Source: Actinomadura graeca
GTDB lineage: Bacteria; Actinomycetota; Actinomycetes; Streptosporangiales; Streptosporangiaceae
Assembly: GCF_019175365.1 (NCBI RefSeq)
Contig: NZ_CP059572.1
Location: 7,874,001 to 7,938,000 of the forward strand
DNA: 64,000 bases
Direction: 5' to 3'
In this document: one piece after another, positions 9,944 to 18,711 of the stretch
Position numbering within the stretch: position 1 is the first letter of the stretch
Layout: every line of letters starts with the position of its first letter
Notes under the pieces: model-generated
The model's input: the letters and a program-made list of their open reading frames with translations, nothing else
Database searches by the model: none
Told to the model about the DNA's origin: nothing
Program-made: the position numbers and the translations under genes

Positions 9944-10855
9944 GTGACCAACACAAAGGGTGCGGAGGGAGTGCTCTCCTCCGCCACCATAGAGACCGAT
10001 CCGAGTCGGGCCCTCGGCCCCACTCAGCGACCCGTGCCCGTCTTCCCGGAACCCGAACCGCCCGCGGAACACGGACCGGCGCGGATCGTCGCCGTCTGCA
10101 ACCAGAAGGGCGGCGTCGGCAAGACGACCACGACCATCAACCTGGGCGCGGCGCTCGCCGAGTACGGCCGCCGCATCCTTCTCGTGGACTTCGACCCGCA
10201 GGGGGCGCTGTCGGTCGGGCTCGGCAAGGGCGACCCGCGCCAGCTCGACCTGACGATCCACAACATGCTGCTGGAGAAGGACACCGAGTGGGAGGACGTC
10301 GTCATCGAGACCGGCGTCGACGGCATGGACCTGCTGCCCAGCAACATCGACCTGTCGGGCGCCGAGGTCCAGCTCGTCCACGAGGTCGGGCGCGAGTACA
10401 TCCTCCAGCAGTCGCTGAAGTCGGCCGTCCCGCACTACGACTACATCCTCATCGACTGCCAGCCGTCGCTCGGCCTGCTCACCATCAACGCGCTGGCCGC
10501 CAGCGAGGGCGTGCTGATCCCGCTGGAGTGCGAGTACTTCGCGATGCGCGGCGTCGCGCTGCTGATGGAGACCATCGACAAGGTGCAGGGGCGGATCAAC
10601 CCCGAGCTGGTCATCGACGGGGTCCTCGGCACCATGTACGACTCCCGCACCCTGCACACCCGCGAGGTCCTCGGCCGCATCGTCGAGGCGTTCGGCGACA
10701 AGGTCTTCCACACCGTCATCAACCGGACCGTGCGGTTCCCCGACGCGACCGTCGCGGGCGAGCCGATCACCTACTTCGATTCGAACTCGATGGGCGCGAA
10801 CGCCTACCGCGGCCTCGCGCGGGAGGTCCTCGTGCGGTGGGCGGACGCCGAGTGA
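9944..10855 (+). CDS. ParA-family chromosome-partitioning ATPase
   Basis: A 303-residue Walker-type ATPase. The deviant Walker A motif is CNQKGGVGKTTT, followed by VDFDPQGAL and the DYILIDCQPSLGLLT Walker B region. The GTG at 9944 is chosen because GGGGAGGG lies five bases upstream; an in-frame ATG at 9911 lacks such a site. In actinobacteria this Soj-like gene commonly precedes scpA-scpB, and no parB is next to it, so it is probably an orphan ParA working in chromosome organisation rather than the main oriC-linked ParA. Confidence 0.93.
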   Translation: MTNTKGAEGVLSSATIETDPSRALGPTQRPVPVFPEPEPPAEHGPARIVAVCNQKGGVGKTTTTINLGAALAEYGRRILLVDFDPQGALSVGLGKGDPRQLDLTIHNMLLEKDTEWEDVVIETGVDGMDLLPSNIDLSGAEVQLVHEVGREYILQQSLKSAVPHYDYILIDCQPSLGLLTINALAASEGVLIPLECEYFAMRGVALLMETIDKVQGRINPELVIDGVLGTMYDSRTLHTREVLGRIVEAFGDKVFHTVINRTVRFPDATVAGEPITYFDSNSMGANAYRGLAREVLVRWADAE

Positions 10856-10880
10856 GGGACCGCCGCCGGTAGGGATCGAG

Positions 10881-11519
10881 ATGGCCCAGCCCCCCGGAAC
10901 GCCGTACGGGCCTCGACCGCCCGGCGCCTTCCCGCCGCCACCGCCCCCGCCCGCACCGCGCGGCCCGGGGCGTCTCCTCGTCGTCCTGTCCACCGTGGCC
11001 GCCGTGGTGCTCCTGCTGATCGCGAGCGTCGCCGGCTACCTGCTCCTGCGGGACGGGGACGCCGACGCCGAGATCTCCGGTCCCGCCGACCTGCGCCAGC
11101 CGCTGGTGTTCCAGCAGGTCGAGGCGGTCACCCGCCCGCCCTGCGCCGCCGGGACGCTCCCCGACACCAAGGGCACCTCCTGCTACCGGGCGGCCTCCGG
11201 CGGCATGTCCGTGACGCACGTCAAGGACATTAGGGTGGCCGCGCCCGACGCCGCGACCGGCCAGACGCAGTGGGGCGTCCTGCTGAAATTGGACACCGCC
11301 GACGCGGCCGGGTTCGCGCGGCTCAGCGGGCAGGCCGCGCAGAACCCGCAGGGTTCCCCGTCCCGGCAGATCGCCATGGTCACCGGCGGGACGGTCCTGG
11401 CCGCGCCGGAGATCGCCGGCGGCCCGATCACCGGCGGCGCCCTGACGATCAGCGGCCGGTTCACCCAGGCCGAGGTGCGGGACCTGATCCGCCGGATGAC
11501 CGGGCGCGAGACCTCCTGA
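10881..11519 (+). CDS. Membrane-anchored protein with SecD-head-like extracytoplasmic domain
   Basis: A 212-residue protein. Residues 1-30 are Pro-rich, residues about 31-55 form one transmembrane helix (LLVVLSTVAAVVLLLIASVA), and the rest lies outside. The C-terminal part (QIAMVTGGTVLAAP, ITGGALTISGRFTQAE) resembles the P1 head subdomain of SecD, which has an ...APxIxxPITGGxAxIxGxFT pattern. There are no SecD transport helices, so it is not a translocase. It lies 25 bases after the ParA-like gene and just before scpA. Its role is unknown; the SecD likeness is a motif reading. Confidence 0.75.
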   Translation: MAQPPGTPYGPRPPGAFPPPPPPPAPRGPGRLLVVLSTVAAVVLLLIASVAGYLLLRDGDADAEISGPADLRQPLVFQQVEAVTRPPCAAGTLPDTKGTSCYRAASGGMSVTHVKDIRVAAPDAATGQTQWGVLLKLDTADAAGFARLSGQAAQNPQGSPSRQIAMVTGGTVLAAPEIAGGPITGGALTISGRFTQAEVRDLIRRMTGRETS

Positions 11520-11531
11520 GGTGGGCTCCGC

Positions 11532-11537
11532 TACCGT
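11532..11537 (+). promoter_or_regulatory. Possible -10 box before scpA (TACCGT)
   Basis: TACCGT is followed after seven bases by the in-frame GTG at 11545. No Shine-Dalgarno sequence is present, so a leaderless transcript is possible even though the gene sits within a run of plus-strand genes. Confidence 0.25.
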
Positions 11538-11544
11538 GAGCGGC

Positions 11545-12420
11545 GTGGACGAGACGCCGCCGAACCCCGGCGAGGGCGAGGACGAGCACGGGTTCCGCGT
11601 CCACCTGGACAACTTCGAGGGCCCCTTCGACCTGCTGCTGGGGCTGATCTCCAAGCACAAGCTCGACATCACCGAGGTGTCGCTGCACAAGGTCACCGAC
11701 GACTTCATCGCCCACATCCGCTCCTTCGGCAAGGAGTGGGACCTCGACCAGGCCAGCCACTTCCTGCTGGTCGCCGCGACCCTCCTGGACCTCAAGGCGG
11801 CGCGGCTCCTGCCGTCGGGGGAGGTCGACGACGAGGAGGACCTGGCGCTGCTGGAGGCCCGCGACCTGCTGTTCGCGCGGCTCCTGCAGTACCGCGCGTA
11901 CAAGGAGGTCGCGAAGGTCATCGCCGGGCGCATCGCCGACCAGAACCGGCGGTTCCCGCGGCTGGTGCCGATGGAGCCGAAGTTCGCCAACCTGCTGCCG
12001 GAGGTGCTGCTCGGCCTCGGCCCGGAGGAGTTCGCGCGCCTGGCCGCCAAGGCCCTCGCACCCAAGGCGCCGCCGTCGGTGTCGGTCGAGCACATGTACC
12101 AGCCGAGGGCCAGCGTCAAGGAGCAGGCCGCGATCGTCGTGGAGCGGCTGCGGCGGCTCCGCACGACGACGTTCCGGGTCCTCGCCGCCGACGCCGAGGG
12201 CACCTACGAGGTCGTCGCCCGGTTCCTGGCTCTGCTGGAGCTGTACCGCGAGCGGGCGGTCACCTTCGAGCAGCTGGAGCCGCTCGGCGAGCTGCACGTC
12301 ACCTGGACCGGCGCCGACGACGGCGACGTCGAGGTCGGCGACGACTACGAGGGCTCCCGCGAGCCGGACAAGGACGGCGCGCCCGACGGGCGCGGCGAGG
12401 ACGGGGTGGACGATGACTGA
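11545..12420 (+). CDS. scpA: Segregation and condensation protein A
   Basis: A 291-residue kleisin that binds SMC and ScpB in the chromosome condensation complex. The N-terminal helical domain FRVHLDNFEGPFDLLLGLI and KHKLDITEVSLHKVTDDFI is the classic ScpA block, the middle is Glu/Ala-rich, and a C-terminal winged-helix segment (ATTTFR-like region, FLALLELYRERAV) ends with an acidic tail. In-frame GTGs at 11521 and 11536 are alternative starts; none has a ribosome-binding site. Its stop overlaps the scpB start by eight bases. Confidence 0.95.
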   Translation: MDETPPNPGEGEDEHGFRVHLDNFEGPFDLLLGLISKHKLDITEVSLHKVTDDFIAHIRSFGKEWDLDQASHFLLVAATLLDLKAARLLPSGEVDDEEDLALLEARDLLFARLLQYRAYKEVAKVIAGRIADQNRRFPRLVPMEPKFANLLPEVLLGLGPEEFARLAAKALAPKAPPSVSVEHMYQPRASVKEQAAIVVERLRRLRTTTFRVLAADAEGTYEVVARFLALLELYRERAVTFEQLEPLGELHVTWTGADDGDVEVGDDYEGSREPDKDGAPDGRGEDGVDDD

Positions 12421-12991
12421 CGGGCCCGCCGGGGACGGCCACCCCGAGCTGCCCGGGTTGCGGGCGTCGATCGAGGCGATCCTGCTGGTCGTGGACGAGC
12501 CGGTCGCCGAGATCACCCTCGCGCAGCTGCTGGAGCGGCCCCGCGGCGAGATCGCGGCGACCCTGCGGGAGCTGGCCGCGGAATACACTGGGCAGGGCCG
12601 GGGGTTCGACCTCCGGGAGGTCGCCGGCGGCTGGCGGTTCTACACCCGGGACGTGTGCGCCCCGGTCGTGGAGCGGTTCGTCACCGACGGCCAGCAGGCG
12701 CGGCTCACCCAGGCCGCGCTGGAGACGCTCGCCGTCGTCGCCTACCGGCAGCCGGTCAGCCGCGCGCGGGTGTCGGCGATCCGGGGCGTCAACAGCGACG
12801 GCGTCATGCGGACGCTGACGCTGCGCGGCCTGATCGAGGACGCCGGGCAGGAGCCGGAGACGCAGGCGCACCTCTACCGCACCACCGGGTACTTCCTGGA
12901 GAGGCTGGGCCTGCGCGACCTCGGTGAGCTGCCCGAGCTCGCCCCCTACCTTCCCGACGACCTGCCAGAAGACATAGTTGAGGACACGTGA
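12413..12991 (+). CDS. scpB: Segregation and condensation protein B
   Basis: A 192-residue protein with two winged-helix domains that dimerises and binds ScpA. Typical stretches are LRASIEAILLVVDEPV, the GGWRFYTR turn, LTQAALETLAVVAYRQPVSR and IRGVNSDGVMRTL. The ATG overlaps the scpA stop (ATGACTGA) and its own stop overlaps the rluB GTG by four bases, so the three genes are translationally coupled. Confidence 0.96.
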   Translation: MTDGPAGDGHPELPGLRASIEAILLVVDEPVAEITLAQLLERPRGEIAATLRELAAEYTGQGRGFDLREVAGGWRFYTRDVCAPVVERFVTDGQQARLTQAALETLAVVAYRQPVSRARVSAIRGVNSDGVMRTLTLRGLIEDAGQEPETQAHLYRTTGYFLERLGLRDLGELPELAPYLPDDLPEDIVEDT

Positions 12992-13719
12992 GCGACAACG
13001 AGGGCGTGCGGCTGCAGAAGGTCCTGGCCGAGGCCGGGATCGGCAGCCGCCGCCACTGCGAGGAACTGATCGGCGAGGGCCGCGTCACCGTCGACGGCAA
13101 GAGGGTGTTCCGGTTCGGTGAGCGCGTCGACCCCCGCCGCGCCGTCATCCACGTCGACGGCCGGCGCGTCGAGACCCGCGCCGAGATGCGCTACTACGCG
13201 ATCAACAAGCCGCGCGGGGTGGTGTCCACCATGGCCGACGAGCGCGGCCGCAAGTCCCTCGCCGAGTTCGTGGACGTCCCCGAGCGGCTCTTCCACGTCG
13301 GCCGCCTCGACACCGACACCGAGGGCCTGATCCTGCTCACCAACGACGGGGAGCTGTCGCACCGCCTCACCCACCCCTCCTACGGGGTCTCTAAGACCTA
13401 CCTCGCCGAGGTGCACGGGCCGATCCCGCGCGACCTCGGCAGGCGGCTCAAGGCCGGGGTGACGCTCGACGACGGCCCCGCGAAGGCCGACGCGTTCCGC
13501 ATCTTCGACCAGGCCGGGCGGCGCGTCCTGGTCGAGATCACCCTGCACGAGGGGCGCAAGCACATCGTCCGGCGGCTGCTGAAGGAGGTCGGCTTCCCGG
13601 TGCAGCAGCTCGCCCGGGTCGAGTTCGGGCCGATCAAGCTGGGCTCGCTGAAGCCGGGCACGATGCGCGCCCTCACCGTCCGGGAGGTCGGCGAGCTCTA
13701 CAAGGCCGTGGGACTGTAG
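12988..13719 (+). CDS. rluB: Ribosomal large-subunit pseudouridine synthase B
   Basis: A 243-residue RsuA/RluB-family enzyme that makes pseudouridine in 23S rRNA. It starts with an S4 RNA-binding domain (RLQKVLAEAGIGSRRHCEELI) and has the catalytic Asp in GRLDTDTEGLILLTNDG and the downstream KTYLAEV and EGRKHIVRRL motifs. It overlaps scpB by GTGA. The scpA-scpB-rluB order is widely conserved in actinobacteria and Firmicutes. Confidence 0.95.
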   Translation: MSDNEGVRLQKVLAEAGIGSRRHCEELIGEGRVTVDGKRVFRFGERVDPRRAVIHVDGRRVETRAEMRYYAINKPRGVVSTMADERGRKSLAEFVDVPERLFHVGRLDTDTEGLILLTNDGELSHRLTHPSYGVSKTYLAEVHGPIPRDLGRRLKAGVTLDDGPAKADAFRIFDQAGRRVLVEITLHEGRKHIVRRLLKEVGFPVQQLARVEFGPIKLGSLKPGTMRALTVREVGELYKAVGL

Positions 13720-13768
13720 AGGGGCACCGACGAGCAGGGCCGGAGACCACCGACGGAGGGGGACGACA

Positions 13769-14131
13769 GTGGCGGTACGCGCGGTCAGAGGGGCGACGCA
13801 GATCGACGCCGACGACCGGGACCAGATCCTGGAGGCCACGACGGAGCTGGTCACCGAGGTGATGGCCCGCAACGCGCTCGGCACCGACGACGTCATCAGC
13901 GTGATCTTCACGGTCACGCCGGACCTGACGGCGGAGTTCCCGGCGCTCGCCGCGCGCAAGCTCGGCTTCCACGACGTCCCGCTGCTGTGCGCGACGGAGA
14001 TCGGCGTCCCGCACGCGCTGCCCCGCGTGATCCGCCTGATGGCGCACGTCGAGACCGCGCGGCCCCGCGCCGACGTCCAGCACGTCTACCTGCGGGGCGC
14101 GACGGCGCTCCGGCTGGACATCGCGCAGTAG
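13769..14131 (+). CDS. aroH: Monofunctional chorismate mutase, AroH class
   Basis: A 120-residue trimeric-type chorismate mutase that turns chorismate into prephenate. The active-site Arg of VRAVRGATQID near the N-terminus, and the Glu and Arg of CATEIGVPHALPRVIRLM, match the Bacillus AroH fold. The length is right for the family. It lies 49 bases after rluB and before tyrA, the next enzyme of tyrosine synthesis. A 24-bp tandem repeat begins at its stop codon. Confidence 0.94.
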   Translation: MAVRAVRGATQIDADDRDQILEATTELVTEVMARNALGTDDVISVIFTVTPDLTAEFPALAARKLGFHDVPLLCATEIGVPHALPRVIRLMAHVETARPRADVQHVYLRGATALRLDIAQ

Positions 14132-14185
14132 TGCGCCATGGGTGGGGTGCGGTAGTGCACCAAGGGTGGGGTGCGGTAGTGCACC
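14128..14185 (+). repeat. 24-bp tandem repeat, about 2.4 copies, spanning the aroH stop
   Basis: Units starting GTAGTGC occur at 14128, 14152 and 14176 (partial); units one and two differ by two bases. The first unit contains the aroH TAG. It may be a slippage product without function, or could affect expression between aroH and tyrA. Confidence 0.8.
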
Positions 14186-14257
14186 CCTAGGCGGAGGCCG
14201 GTGTTCAACTGCGCGCCCGGGAGTGGTGCGGCAGCGCGGGCGGGTGCTCGCCGCCGA

Positions 14258-14263
14258 TAGGGT
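14258..14263 (+). promoter_or_regulatory. Possible tyrA -10 box (TAGGGT)
   Basis: TAGGGT lies three bases before ATG 14267 and six bases before GTG 14270. A leaderless mRNA starting at the GTG would fit the usual spacing. There is no ribosome-binding site. Confidence 0.35.
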
Positions 14264-14266
14264 GAC

Positions 14267-15361
14267 ATGGTGGACGAGGAGATGGCCGGCCGGCGCGTCG
14301 TCGTGGTCGGCACCGGGCTGATCGGCACGTCGATCGCGCTGGCGATGCGCGAGCGCGGCGCCGAGGTGCTGTTGACCGACCGGGACGCGGCGGCGCTGTC
14401 GCTGGCCGTGGAGCTGGGCGCGGGGGATCCGCTCCCCGACGGCGGTCCCGGCGGTCCCGCCGATCTCGCGGTGCTCGCGGTGCCGCCCGCCGCGGTGGCC
14501 GTGACCCTTCTGGACGCGCAGAAGCGCAGCCTTGCCACCGCCTACACCGACGTGGCGAGCGTGAAGGCGCTGCCCTTGGAGCAGGCCGCCGAGCTGGGAT
14601 GTGACCTGTCGGTGTTCGTCGCGGGCCACCCCCTGGCGGGCAGCGAGCGGTCGGGGCCGTCGGCGGCCCGCGCGGACCTGTTCCTCGGACGGCCCTGGGC
14701 GCTGTGCGCGCCGCCCGAGGCCACGCCCGCGACGGTCGAGATCGTCACCGCGCTGGCGCGGGGCTGCGGCGCGACGCCCGTCCCGGTGGCGGCCGCCGAC
14801 CACGACCGGGCGGTCGCGCTCGTCTCGCACGCCCCGCACGTGGTGTCGGCCGCCGTCGCCGCCCGGCTGACCGGCGCCGACGACGTGGCGCTCGGCCTGT
14901 CCGGGCAGGGCGTCCGGGACGTCACGCGGATCGCCGCGAGTGATCCCCGGCTGTGGATCGGCATTCTGTCGGCCAACGCGGCGCCCGTCGCCGACGTGCT
15001 GGAGGCCGTCGCCACCGACCTGGCCGTTGCGGCGTCGCTGCTGCGCGACGGCAGCGAGGAGGCCGCCACCCATGTCGCCGACCTGCTGCTGCGCGGGAAC
15101 GCGGGCCGGTCGCGCATCCCGGGCAAGCACGGCGGCGACCAGTCCGCGTACGCGACCGTCCAGGTGGTCATCCCCGACCGCCCCGGCGAGCTGGCGATGA
15201 TCTTCCAGGCGGCGGGGATCGCCCGGGTGAACATCGAGGACGTCACGATCGAGCACTCGCCCGGCCGTCCGCTGGGCGTCCTGGAGATCGCGGTCGTCCC
15301 GGAGGAGGCCGAGCGGCTGGCCGCCGAGCTCCGCGCCCGGGGCTGGTCGGTTCCGGGCTAG
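14267..15361 (+). CDS. tyrA: Prephenate dehydrogenase with ACT domain
   Basis: A 364-residue enzyme that oxidatively decarboxylates prephenate to hydroxyphenylpyruvate for tyrosine. The Rossmann motif is VVVVGTGLIGTSIALA, the catalytic region includes AGHPLAGSERSG and DHDRAVALVSHAPHV, and residues from about 290 form a C-terminal ACT domain (VVIPDRPGELAMIFQAAG), probably the tyrosine feedback site. ATG 14267 and GTG 14270 are both possible. The gene follows aroH, its pathway neighbour. Confidence 0.94.
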   Translation: MVDEEMAGRRVVVVGTGLIGTSIALAMRERGAEVLLTDRDAAALSLAVELGAGDPLPDGGPGGPADLAVLAVPPAAVAVTLLDAQKRSLATAYTDVASVKALPLEQAAELGCDLSVFVAGHPLAGSERSGPSAARADLFLGRPWALCAPPEATPATVEIVTALARGCGATPVPVAAADHDRAVALVSHAPHVVSAAVAARLTGADDVALGLSGQGVRDVTRIAASDPRLWIGILSANAAPVADVLEAVATDLAVAASLLRDGSEEAATHVADLLLRGNAGRSRIPGKHGGDQSAYATVQVVIPDRPGELAMIFQAAGIARVNIEDVTIEHSPGRPLGVLEIAVVPEEAERLAAELRARGWSVPG

Positions 15362-15513
15362 CCCGGCGCGGCCCGGCCGGTCGGTCCCGGGGGCGCCGGG
15401 GGGCCGGTAGCCTGGTGCGCTGGGACCCGTACGGGGGACACGTACGCACCGCAGCCGCTTCGCCCGCCGCCCACGCCGGCGGGCACTCCGACGCCCGAGG
15501 AAAGGGAGCGATC

Positions 15514-16176
15514 GTGCCGCTCGTCATCGCCATGGACGGCCCGTCAGGTTCGGGGAAGTCCAGCGCGTCCAAGGGCGTCGCCGCCGCGCTCGGCCTGCGC
15601 TACCTCGACACCGGCGCCATGTACCGCGCGATGACGTGGTGGATGCTGCACAACGGCGTGCCCGTCGAGGACCCCGGCGCCGTCGCGGCCCGCGCCCTCG
15701 AACCCGCGCTGGAGTCCGGCACCGACCCCGCCGCGCCGACGATCACGGTGGACGGCGAGGACGTGTCCGGCCCGATCCGCTCCCGCGAGGTCACCAACGC
15801 GGTGAGCGCGGTCAGCTCCGTCCCGGCGGTCCGGGCGCGCCTCGTCGCGCTGCAGCGTGAGATCATCGGCATCGGGGGGATCGTGGTGGAGGGCCGCGAC
15901 ATCGGCACCGTCGTCGCGCCGGACGCCCAGGTCAAGGTGTACCTGACCGCCAGCGAGGAGGTCCGCGCCCGGCGCCGCGCGCAGGACCCGGCCGCCGACC
16001 CCGGCGCGTCGGTGACCCTCACCCGGGCCGAGCAGGCGCGGCGGGACCGGCTGGACTCCACCCGCGCCGCGTCGCCGCTGGCCAAGGCGGCGGACGCGCA
16101 CGAGATCGACTCGACCGGGCTCGGGCTCGGCGAGGTCATCGAGGCGGTCGTCCGCCTCGCGAAAGAGACGGGATGA
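15514..16176 (+). CDS. cmk: Cytidylate kinase
   Basis: A 220-residue P-loop kinase that phosphorylates CMP and dCMP. It begins [21 protein letters not shown] with the Walker A loop, has the [12 protein letters not shown] nucleotide-monophosphate segment, [17 protein letters not shown] and the lid arginines in ARRRAQD. The frame is open far upstream, but the GTG at 15514 with AAAGGGAGCG before it gives the family start. It lies 19 bases before der, an order kept in many actinobacteria. Confidence 0.95.
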   Translation: MPLVIAMDGPSGSGKSSASKGVAAALGLRYLDTGAMYRAMTWWMLHNGVPVEDPGAVAARALEPALESGTDPAAPTITVDGEDVSGPIRSREVTNAVSAVSSVPAVRARLVALQREIIGIGGIVVEGRDIGTVVAPDAQVKVYLTASEEVRARRRAQDPAADPGASVTLTRAEQARRDRLDSTRAASPLAKAADAHEIDSTGLGLGEVIEAVVRLAKETG

Positions 16177-16195
16177 GCCCCGCGGGGTACACGGA

Positions 16196-17581
16196 ATGAC
16201 TGAATACGAGATCGAGACGGCGGAGGCCGCCGGCGACGTCGCCGAGGACGCGGGTCCCGCGCCGGTCGTGGCGGTGGTCGGGCGCCCGAACGTCGGCAAG
16301 TCCACCCTGGTCAACCGGATCCTCGGCCGCCGCGAGGCGGTCGTGGAGGACGTGCCCGGCGTCACCCGGGACCGCGTCGCCTACGACGCGACCTGGTCCG
16401 GGCGGCGGTTCACGGTGGTGGACACCGGCGGCTGGCTGCCCGACGCGTCCGGCCTGGCCGCGGCCATCGCCGAGCAGGCCCGGCTGGCGGTCGAGCTGGC
16501 CGACGTCGTGATGTTCGTGGTCGACGCCACCGTCGGGGCGACGGACGTGGACGAGGCCGTGGTGGAGATCCTGCGCCGCTCCGGCAAGCCGGTGGTGCTG
16601 GTCGCCAACAAGGTCGACGACGTGGGCGCCGAGGCGGACGCGGCGCTGCTGTGGTCGCTCGGCATCGGCGAGCCGCACCCGGTCAGCGCCCTGCACGGGC
16701 GCGGCAGCGGCGACCTGCTCGACGCGGTGCTGGACGCGCTGCCCGAGGAGGCCCCGGCCGAGACGTTCGACGAGCCGGGCGGCCCGCGGCGGGTCGCGCT
16801 GCTGGGCCGGCCGAACGTCGGCAAGTCCAGCCTGCTGAACAAGCTGGCGGGGGAGAACCGGGCCGTGGTGGACGCGGTGGCCGGCACGACCCGCGACCCG
16901 GTCGACGAGATGATCGAGCTGGGCGGGCGGACGTGGCGGTTCATCGACACCGCCGGGATCCGGCGCCGGCACCGGGAGAACCAGGGCGCGGACTTCTACG
17001 CGACACTGCGGACGCGGTCGGCGCTGGAGCGGGCCGAGGTCGCGGTCGTCCTCGTCGACGCCGACGAGCCGCTCGCCGAGCAGGACCTGCGGATCATCAC
17101 GATGGTGGTCGAGTCCGGGCGGGCCCTCGTCGTCGCCTACAACAAGTGGGACCTGCTGGACGAGGAGCGCCGCCACTACCTGGAGCGCGAGATCGACCGG
17201 CAGCTGCACAACGCGCGCTGGGCGCCGCGGGTGAACATCTCCGCCAAGACCGGGCGGCACATGGAGAAGCTGGTGCCCGGGATCGAGACGGCGCTGGAGG
17301 GGTGGAGCACCCGCGTCCCGACGTCCAAGCTCAACCAGTTCTTCGCCGACCTCGTCAACTCCCATCCGCATCCGGTGCGCGGCGGCAAGCAGCCGCGTGT
17401 GCTGTTCGCGACGCAGGCGGGCGTGCGTCCGCCGCGGTTCGTGCTGTTCACGTCCGGGTTCCTGGAGGAGGGCTACCGGCGGTTCATCGAGCGGCGGCTG
17501 CGGGAGGAGTTCGGCTTCGAGGGGACGCCCCTCGACATCGCGATGAAGATCCGCGAGAAGCGCGGCAAGCCCAAGAGGTAG
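16196..17581 (+). CDS. der: Ribosome-assembly GTPase Der (EngA)
   Basis: A 461-residue GTPase with two G domains in tandem, needed for 50S subunit assembly. G1 motifs are [12 protein letters not shown] (about residue 29) and [12 protein letters not shown] (about residue 204), with DTGGW and DTAGI switch motifs and the NKVD and NKWD guanine-specificity motifs. The C-terminal KH-like domain ends in the basic REKRGKPKR tail. It closes the conserved block that starts at pyrG. Confidence 0.96.
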   Translation: MTEYEIETAEAAGDVAEDAGPAPVVAVVGRPNVGKSTLVNRILGRREAVVEDVPGVTRDRVAYDATWSGRRFTVVDTGGWLPDASGLAAAIAEQARLAVELADVVMFVVDATVGATDVDEAVVEILRRSGKPVVLVANKVDDVGAEADAALLWSLGIGEPHPVSALHGRGSGDLLDAVLDALPEEAPAETFDEPGGPRRVALLGRPNVGKSSLLNKLAGENRAVVDAVAGTTRDPVDEMIELGGRTWRFIDTAGIRRRHRENQGADFYATLRTRSALERAEVAVVLVDADEPLAEQDLRIITMVVESGRALVVAYNKWDLLDEERRHYLEREIDRQLHNARWAPRVNISAKTGRHMEKLVPGIETALEGWSTRVPTSKLNQFFADLVNSHPHPVRGGKQPRVLFATQAGVRPPRFVLFTSGFLEEGYRRFIERRLREEFGFEGTPLDIAMKIREKRGKPKR

Positions 17582-17663
17582 CCGCACGATGTAAGCTGCC
17601 CCTTACCCGGTGTCGCGGTGACGGGGCCCGGGCCGTCCCAGGGCGCGGGCCGAGGGGTGCGAC

Positions 17664-17867
17664 GTGAAGCTTCTGCTGCTCATCGCCTGTGCCGTCGTCT
17701 GCGTGGTGCTGGGCTTCGCCTGGAAGCAGCCGTGGATCGGCGGCGCGGGGCTCCTGGTCGCCTTCATCGCCATGTTCACCGACGGTGACGAGGTGTCCGT
17801 GGCCGACGAGAAGGACGCCTGCGAGACGTCCACGAGCGTCCGCAACATGCGCGACCGCGACCGCTGA
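17664..17867 (+). CDS. Small membrane protein, unknown function
   Basis: A 67-residue protein with two hydrophobic segments (LLLLIACAVVCVVLGFAW and GGAGLLVAFIAMF) and a charged cytoplasmic-type tail with two cysteines missing any known motif. It starts at GTG, with a weak GAGGGGTGCG upstream. It lies 82 bases after der on the same strand. I do not recognise a family; it could be a small integral membrane subunit. Confidence 0.6.
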   Translation: MKLLLLIACAVVCVVLGFAWKQPWIGGAGLLVAFIAMFTDGDEVSVADEKDACETSTSVRNMRDRDR

Positions 17868-17882
17868 CCTGGGGCCTTACCG

Positions 17883-18488
17883 TTACCGGCCTTGGTCGCC
17901 CGCGGTGCCGCTCTGCGGGGCCCCGTACAGGGGCGGGGCGGACGGCGGGTTCTGGCGCGCGTAACGCCCGTACACCGGCGGCGGCGCCGATCCGGACTCG
18001 CCGGGCAGGTCGTCGTCGTCCCCGCCTGCGGTCTCCCGCACGCCGACGACCGTGAACCGGCCGAGCGCGAGCGCGGCGAGGAAGACGATGACCACGCCGA
18101 GGGCGGTGAACCCTGCGAGCTGCTCGGCGACCCGGCGTCCCTCCTCGGTGCCGAGCGGGGAGCCGACGCCTGGCACGTCCCACAGCGCGGCCACCGGGCC
18201 GCCGACCGCGAACCAGGCGCCGCCGAGCGCCGCCAGCCACGCGCCGCACATCGCGAGCACGCGGTTGGCGGAGAACAGCACGATCAGGCCGCCGAGGACC
18301 GTCGCCGCGCCGGGCGCGGCGCTGAGCTGGAGCCGGTCGGTGTCGTAGACCCAGGGGTCGTCCGGGGCGAATCCGAAGTCCAGGTAGGGCCCGGCGAACG
18401 GCAGCAGGCCGCCCCACAGGCCCAGCAGGACCAGCAGGACGCCGCTGACGCCGCCCCGGCTGCGCGGTACCCGCATGGTCCCCGTCAT
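17883..18488 (-). CDS. Four-helix membrane protein, unknown function
   Basis: A 201-residue protein with about four transmembrane helices: GVLLVLLGLWGGLLPFAG, AATVLGGLIVLFSAN, LAMCGAWLAALGGAWFAVGG and ALGVVIVFLAALALG. The C-terminal 50 residues are Pro/Gly/Tyr-rich and probably cytoplasmic. ATG 18488 is chosen for GGAGGAGCGATC just upstream; a longer frame begins at 18530. It resembles conserved actinobacterial membrane proteins of unknown role. It converges on the small protein at 17664. Confidence 0.75.
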   Translation of the reverse strand: MTGTMRVPRSRGGVSGVLLVLLGLWGGLLPFAGPYLDFGFAPDDPWVYDTDRLQLSAAPGAATVLGGLIVLFSANRVLAMCGAWLAALGGAWFAVGGPVAALWDVPGVGSPLGTEEGRRVAEQLAGFTALGVVIVFLAALALGRFTVVGVRETAGGDDDDLPGESGSAPPPVYGRYARQNPPSAPPLYGAPQSGTAGDQGR

Positions 18489-18588
18489 GATCGCTCCTCC
18501 AGCCCGGGTGAGGTGATCCTGTCCGGTCACCCCTACCCGGGCCGGACCGCTCCAAGCGCGGGCGCCGCGCCCGGAACGGCGGCTCAGT

Positions 18589-18709
18589 GGCGGCCCGGCG
18601 GCGGCCCGGCGGCGGCCCGGCGGCGGCCCGGCGGCGGCCCGGCGGCGGCCCGGCGGCGGCCCGGCGGCGGCCCGGCGGCGGCCCGGCGGCGGCCCGGCGG
18701 CGGCTCGGC
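18589..18709. repeat. 9-bp tandem repeat array (GGCGGCCCG), about 13 copies
   Basis: The GGCGGCCCG unit is repeated almost perfectly, with a single T change near the right end. It lies right after the stop of the oxidoreductase gene at 18712, so it is in its 3' flank and not in a gene. Such arrays are prone to slippage and their copy number may differ between strains. Read in frame it would encode repeats of PPGRR, but there is no sign of translation. Confidence 0.9.
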
Positions 18710-18711
18710 GG

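Noticed and set aside
18589..18711. Coding of the 9-bp array as part of a longer protein
   Set aside because: Open frames through it exist in several phases simply because the repeat lacks stops; there is no start or homology.
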